From assembly GCF_000711295.1 (NCBI RefSeq), contig NZ_JOMJ01000004.1, positions 62,001-126,000 of the forward strand: a stretch of DNA of 64,000 bases, read 5' to 3'. The position numbers and the translations under genes are program-made. The notes under the pieces were generated by a model, which was not told the DNA's origin, did no database searches, and was given only the letters and a program-made list of their open reading frames with translations. Positions within the stretch are counted from its first letter, which is position 1, and each line of letters opens with the position of its first letter. Positions 63,065-64,000 of the stretch are shown here, piece by piece. Source of the DNA: Desulfohalovibrio reitneri (GTDB taxonomy: Bacteria; Desulfobacterota; Desulfovibrionia; Desulfovibrionales; Desulfovibrionaceae).

Positions 63065-64000
63065 ATGGACAAAGCGGCGACGGCCTCGGGCGGCGAGGGA
63101 AGGTGGGACATGGAGTCCCTGATCAAGAGTCTGGAGCAGCTTCCCTCCCCGCCACACGTGGCAACGCGGATTCTCTCCTCCGTATCGGACGAGGACGAGT
63201 TCGAAGAGATCGCGGATCTGGTGCGCTCCGACCCGGCCATGGCCGGGAAGGTGTTGCGGCTGGCCAACTCCCCGGCCTACGGCCGGCACAGCCAGGTCAA
63301 CACCGTGGAGGACGCCATGCTGGTGCTGGGCGCGTCCACTCTGCGGACCATCCTGCTCGGCTCCTTCATACGAGACACGGTTCTGAAAAAGGGGGCCGGG
63401 AGCGACCCGGCGGTAACGGGCGTCTGGAAGCACTCGCTGCTCACCGCCTCGACCGCCCGCCTGTTGGCCGCCCGGCTGTACCCCTCCATGCAGCAGCGCG
63501 CTTTCACCTCCGGCATGGTGCACGACCTGGGCAAGATGGCCCTTCTGTGCGTGCGGCCGCACCGCTACGAGCGTTTCCTGGACCGAGTGGAACGCGGCGG
63601 GCTGGAGATGTTGCGGGCCGAACAGGAGGCGCTGGGGGTTGACCACTGCCAGGCGGGCAAATGGCTGGCCGAGCACTGGGGCCTGCCCGGCTATCTGGTG
63701 GAGGTTGTCTGGCTGCACCACCACCCCTGGGAGGCCCTGCGGGAGGCCGCCGCCCACCCGGAGCTGCTGGACATGGTCTGCATGGCCAACCGCATCGCCC
63801 ACGAAATCGCCGTGGATTACGCCGAACCGCACTTCGCCAACGGCACCAGGGAGCTTGCGGAAAAGGCCGGCTTCGACGCCCAGACCCTTGAGGGGGTGCG
63901 GGGCGAGGTGGTGGAGGAGTTCACCCGCACTGCCGCCCTGTTCGACATGGAGATCGAACCGGGCGAGGTGTACCTGGAGGCCTTGGGGCGGGCCAACTCC
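63065..64000 (+). CDS. HDOD-domain protein, 3' partial
   Basis: 312 residues are visible and the frame runs off the window. It starts MDKAATASGGEG after AGAGAGG (seven bases upstream). The HDOD domain covers about 17-215 with SDPAMAGKVLRLANSPAYGR, VWKHSLLTAST and MVHDLGKMALL. HDOD proteins are common in signalling and motility control, and many carry a C-terminal kinase or GGDEF output; whatever follows is outside the window. It is divergent from the HD-GYP gene across about 200 bases. Confidence 0.88.
   Translation, partial: MDKAATASGGEGRWDMESLIKSLEQLPSPPHVATRILSSVSDEDEFEEIADLVRSDPAMAGKVLRLANSPAYGRHSQVNTVEDAMLVLGASTLRTILLGSFIRDTVLKKGAGSDPAVTGVWKHSLLTASTARLLAARLYPSMQQRAFTSGMVHDLGKMALLCVRPHRYERFLDRVERGGLEMLRAEQEALGVDHCQAGKWLAEHWGLPGYLVEVVWLHHHPWEALREAAAHPELLDMVCMANRIAHEIAVDYAEPHFANGTRELAEKAGFDAQTLEGVRGEVVEEFTRTAALFDMEIEPGEVYLEALGRANS

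Noticed and set aside
1-64000. CRISPR arrays, insertion sequences, tRNA or rRNA genes
   Set aside because: I looked for spaced direct repeats, transposase motifs and RNA-gene signatures on both strands and saw none.

Overview
The window is about 64 kb of high-GC DNA (roughly two thirds G+C by eye) from a Gram-negative, motile bacterium. The chemoreceptor helical region, the exosortase/PEP-CTERM gene set, sigma-54 control and many cyclic-di-GMP proteins point to a Desulfovibrionales-like deltaproteobacterium. This is an inference; no rRNA or tRNA gene is present to test it.

Layout. 1-2.8 kb: end of a methyl-accepting chemotaxis protein with a strong terminator, then a lone receiver-domain protein. 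2.9-6.1 kb: a large MalT-like STAND ATPase with a SARP-type C-terminus whose middle third is strikingly AT-rich. 6.1-13.3 kb: a sulfotransferase, three PEP-CTERM proteins, and a two-gene operon of a FeeM-like N-acyltransferase and an E1-like/nitroreductase fusion. 13.4-17.4 kb: a reverse-strand operon wbpP-permease-ATPase-adaptor (DevBCA-type exporter). 17.8-38.3 kb: the exopolysaccharide operon (prsT, initiating sugar transferase, export protein, chain-length protein, tyrosine autokinase, ATPase, outer-membrane protein, deacetylases, CapK-like ligase, glycosyltransferases, FemAB-like protein). 38.5-53.8 kb: a second tightly overlapping operon (TIGR03790-like protein, flippase, polymerase/ligase, beta-helix protein, glycosyltransferases, exosortase, sulfotransferase, epsI, prsK, prsR). 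53.8-56.7 kb: glycosyltransferase, methyltransferase and a fourth PEP-CTERM protein. 56.9-64 kb: a signalling block with two PilZ proteins, an NtrC-type regulator, a diguanylate cyclase, an HD-GYP regulator and an HDOD protein cut by the window end.

How it works together. The sugar transferase starts a repeat unit on undecaprenyl phosphate, glycosyltransferases extend it, Wzx/Wzy-type proteins flip and polymerise it, and the Wza/Wzc-like set exports it. The exosortase processes PEP-CTERM proteins. PrsK/PrsR with sigma-54 very probably switch the system on: good -24/-12 elements precede three of the four PEP-CTERM genes, the acyltransferase operon and both polysaccharide operons. The last block is equipped to make, break and sense cyclic-di-GMP.

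Points of most interest: the sigma-54-controlled acyltransferase/E1-nitroreductase operon (possibly an undescribed small-molecule pathway tied to the exosortase system), the AT-rich segment inside the STAND regulator, a glycosyltransferase gene with two single-base frame breaks, and a pair of apparent RHH-PilZ fusions.
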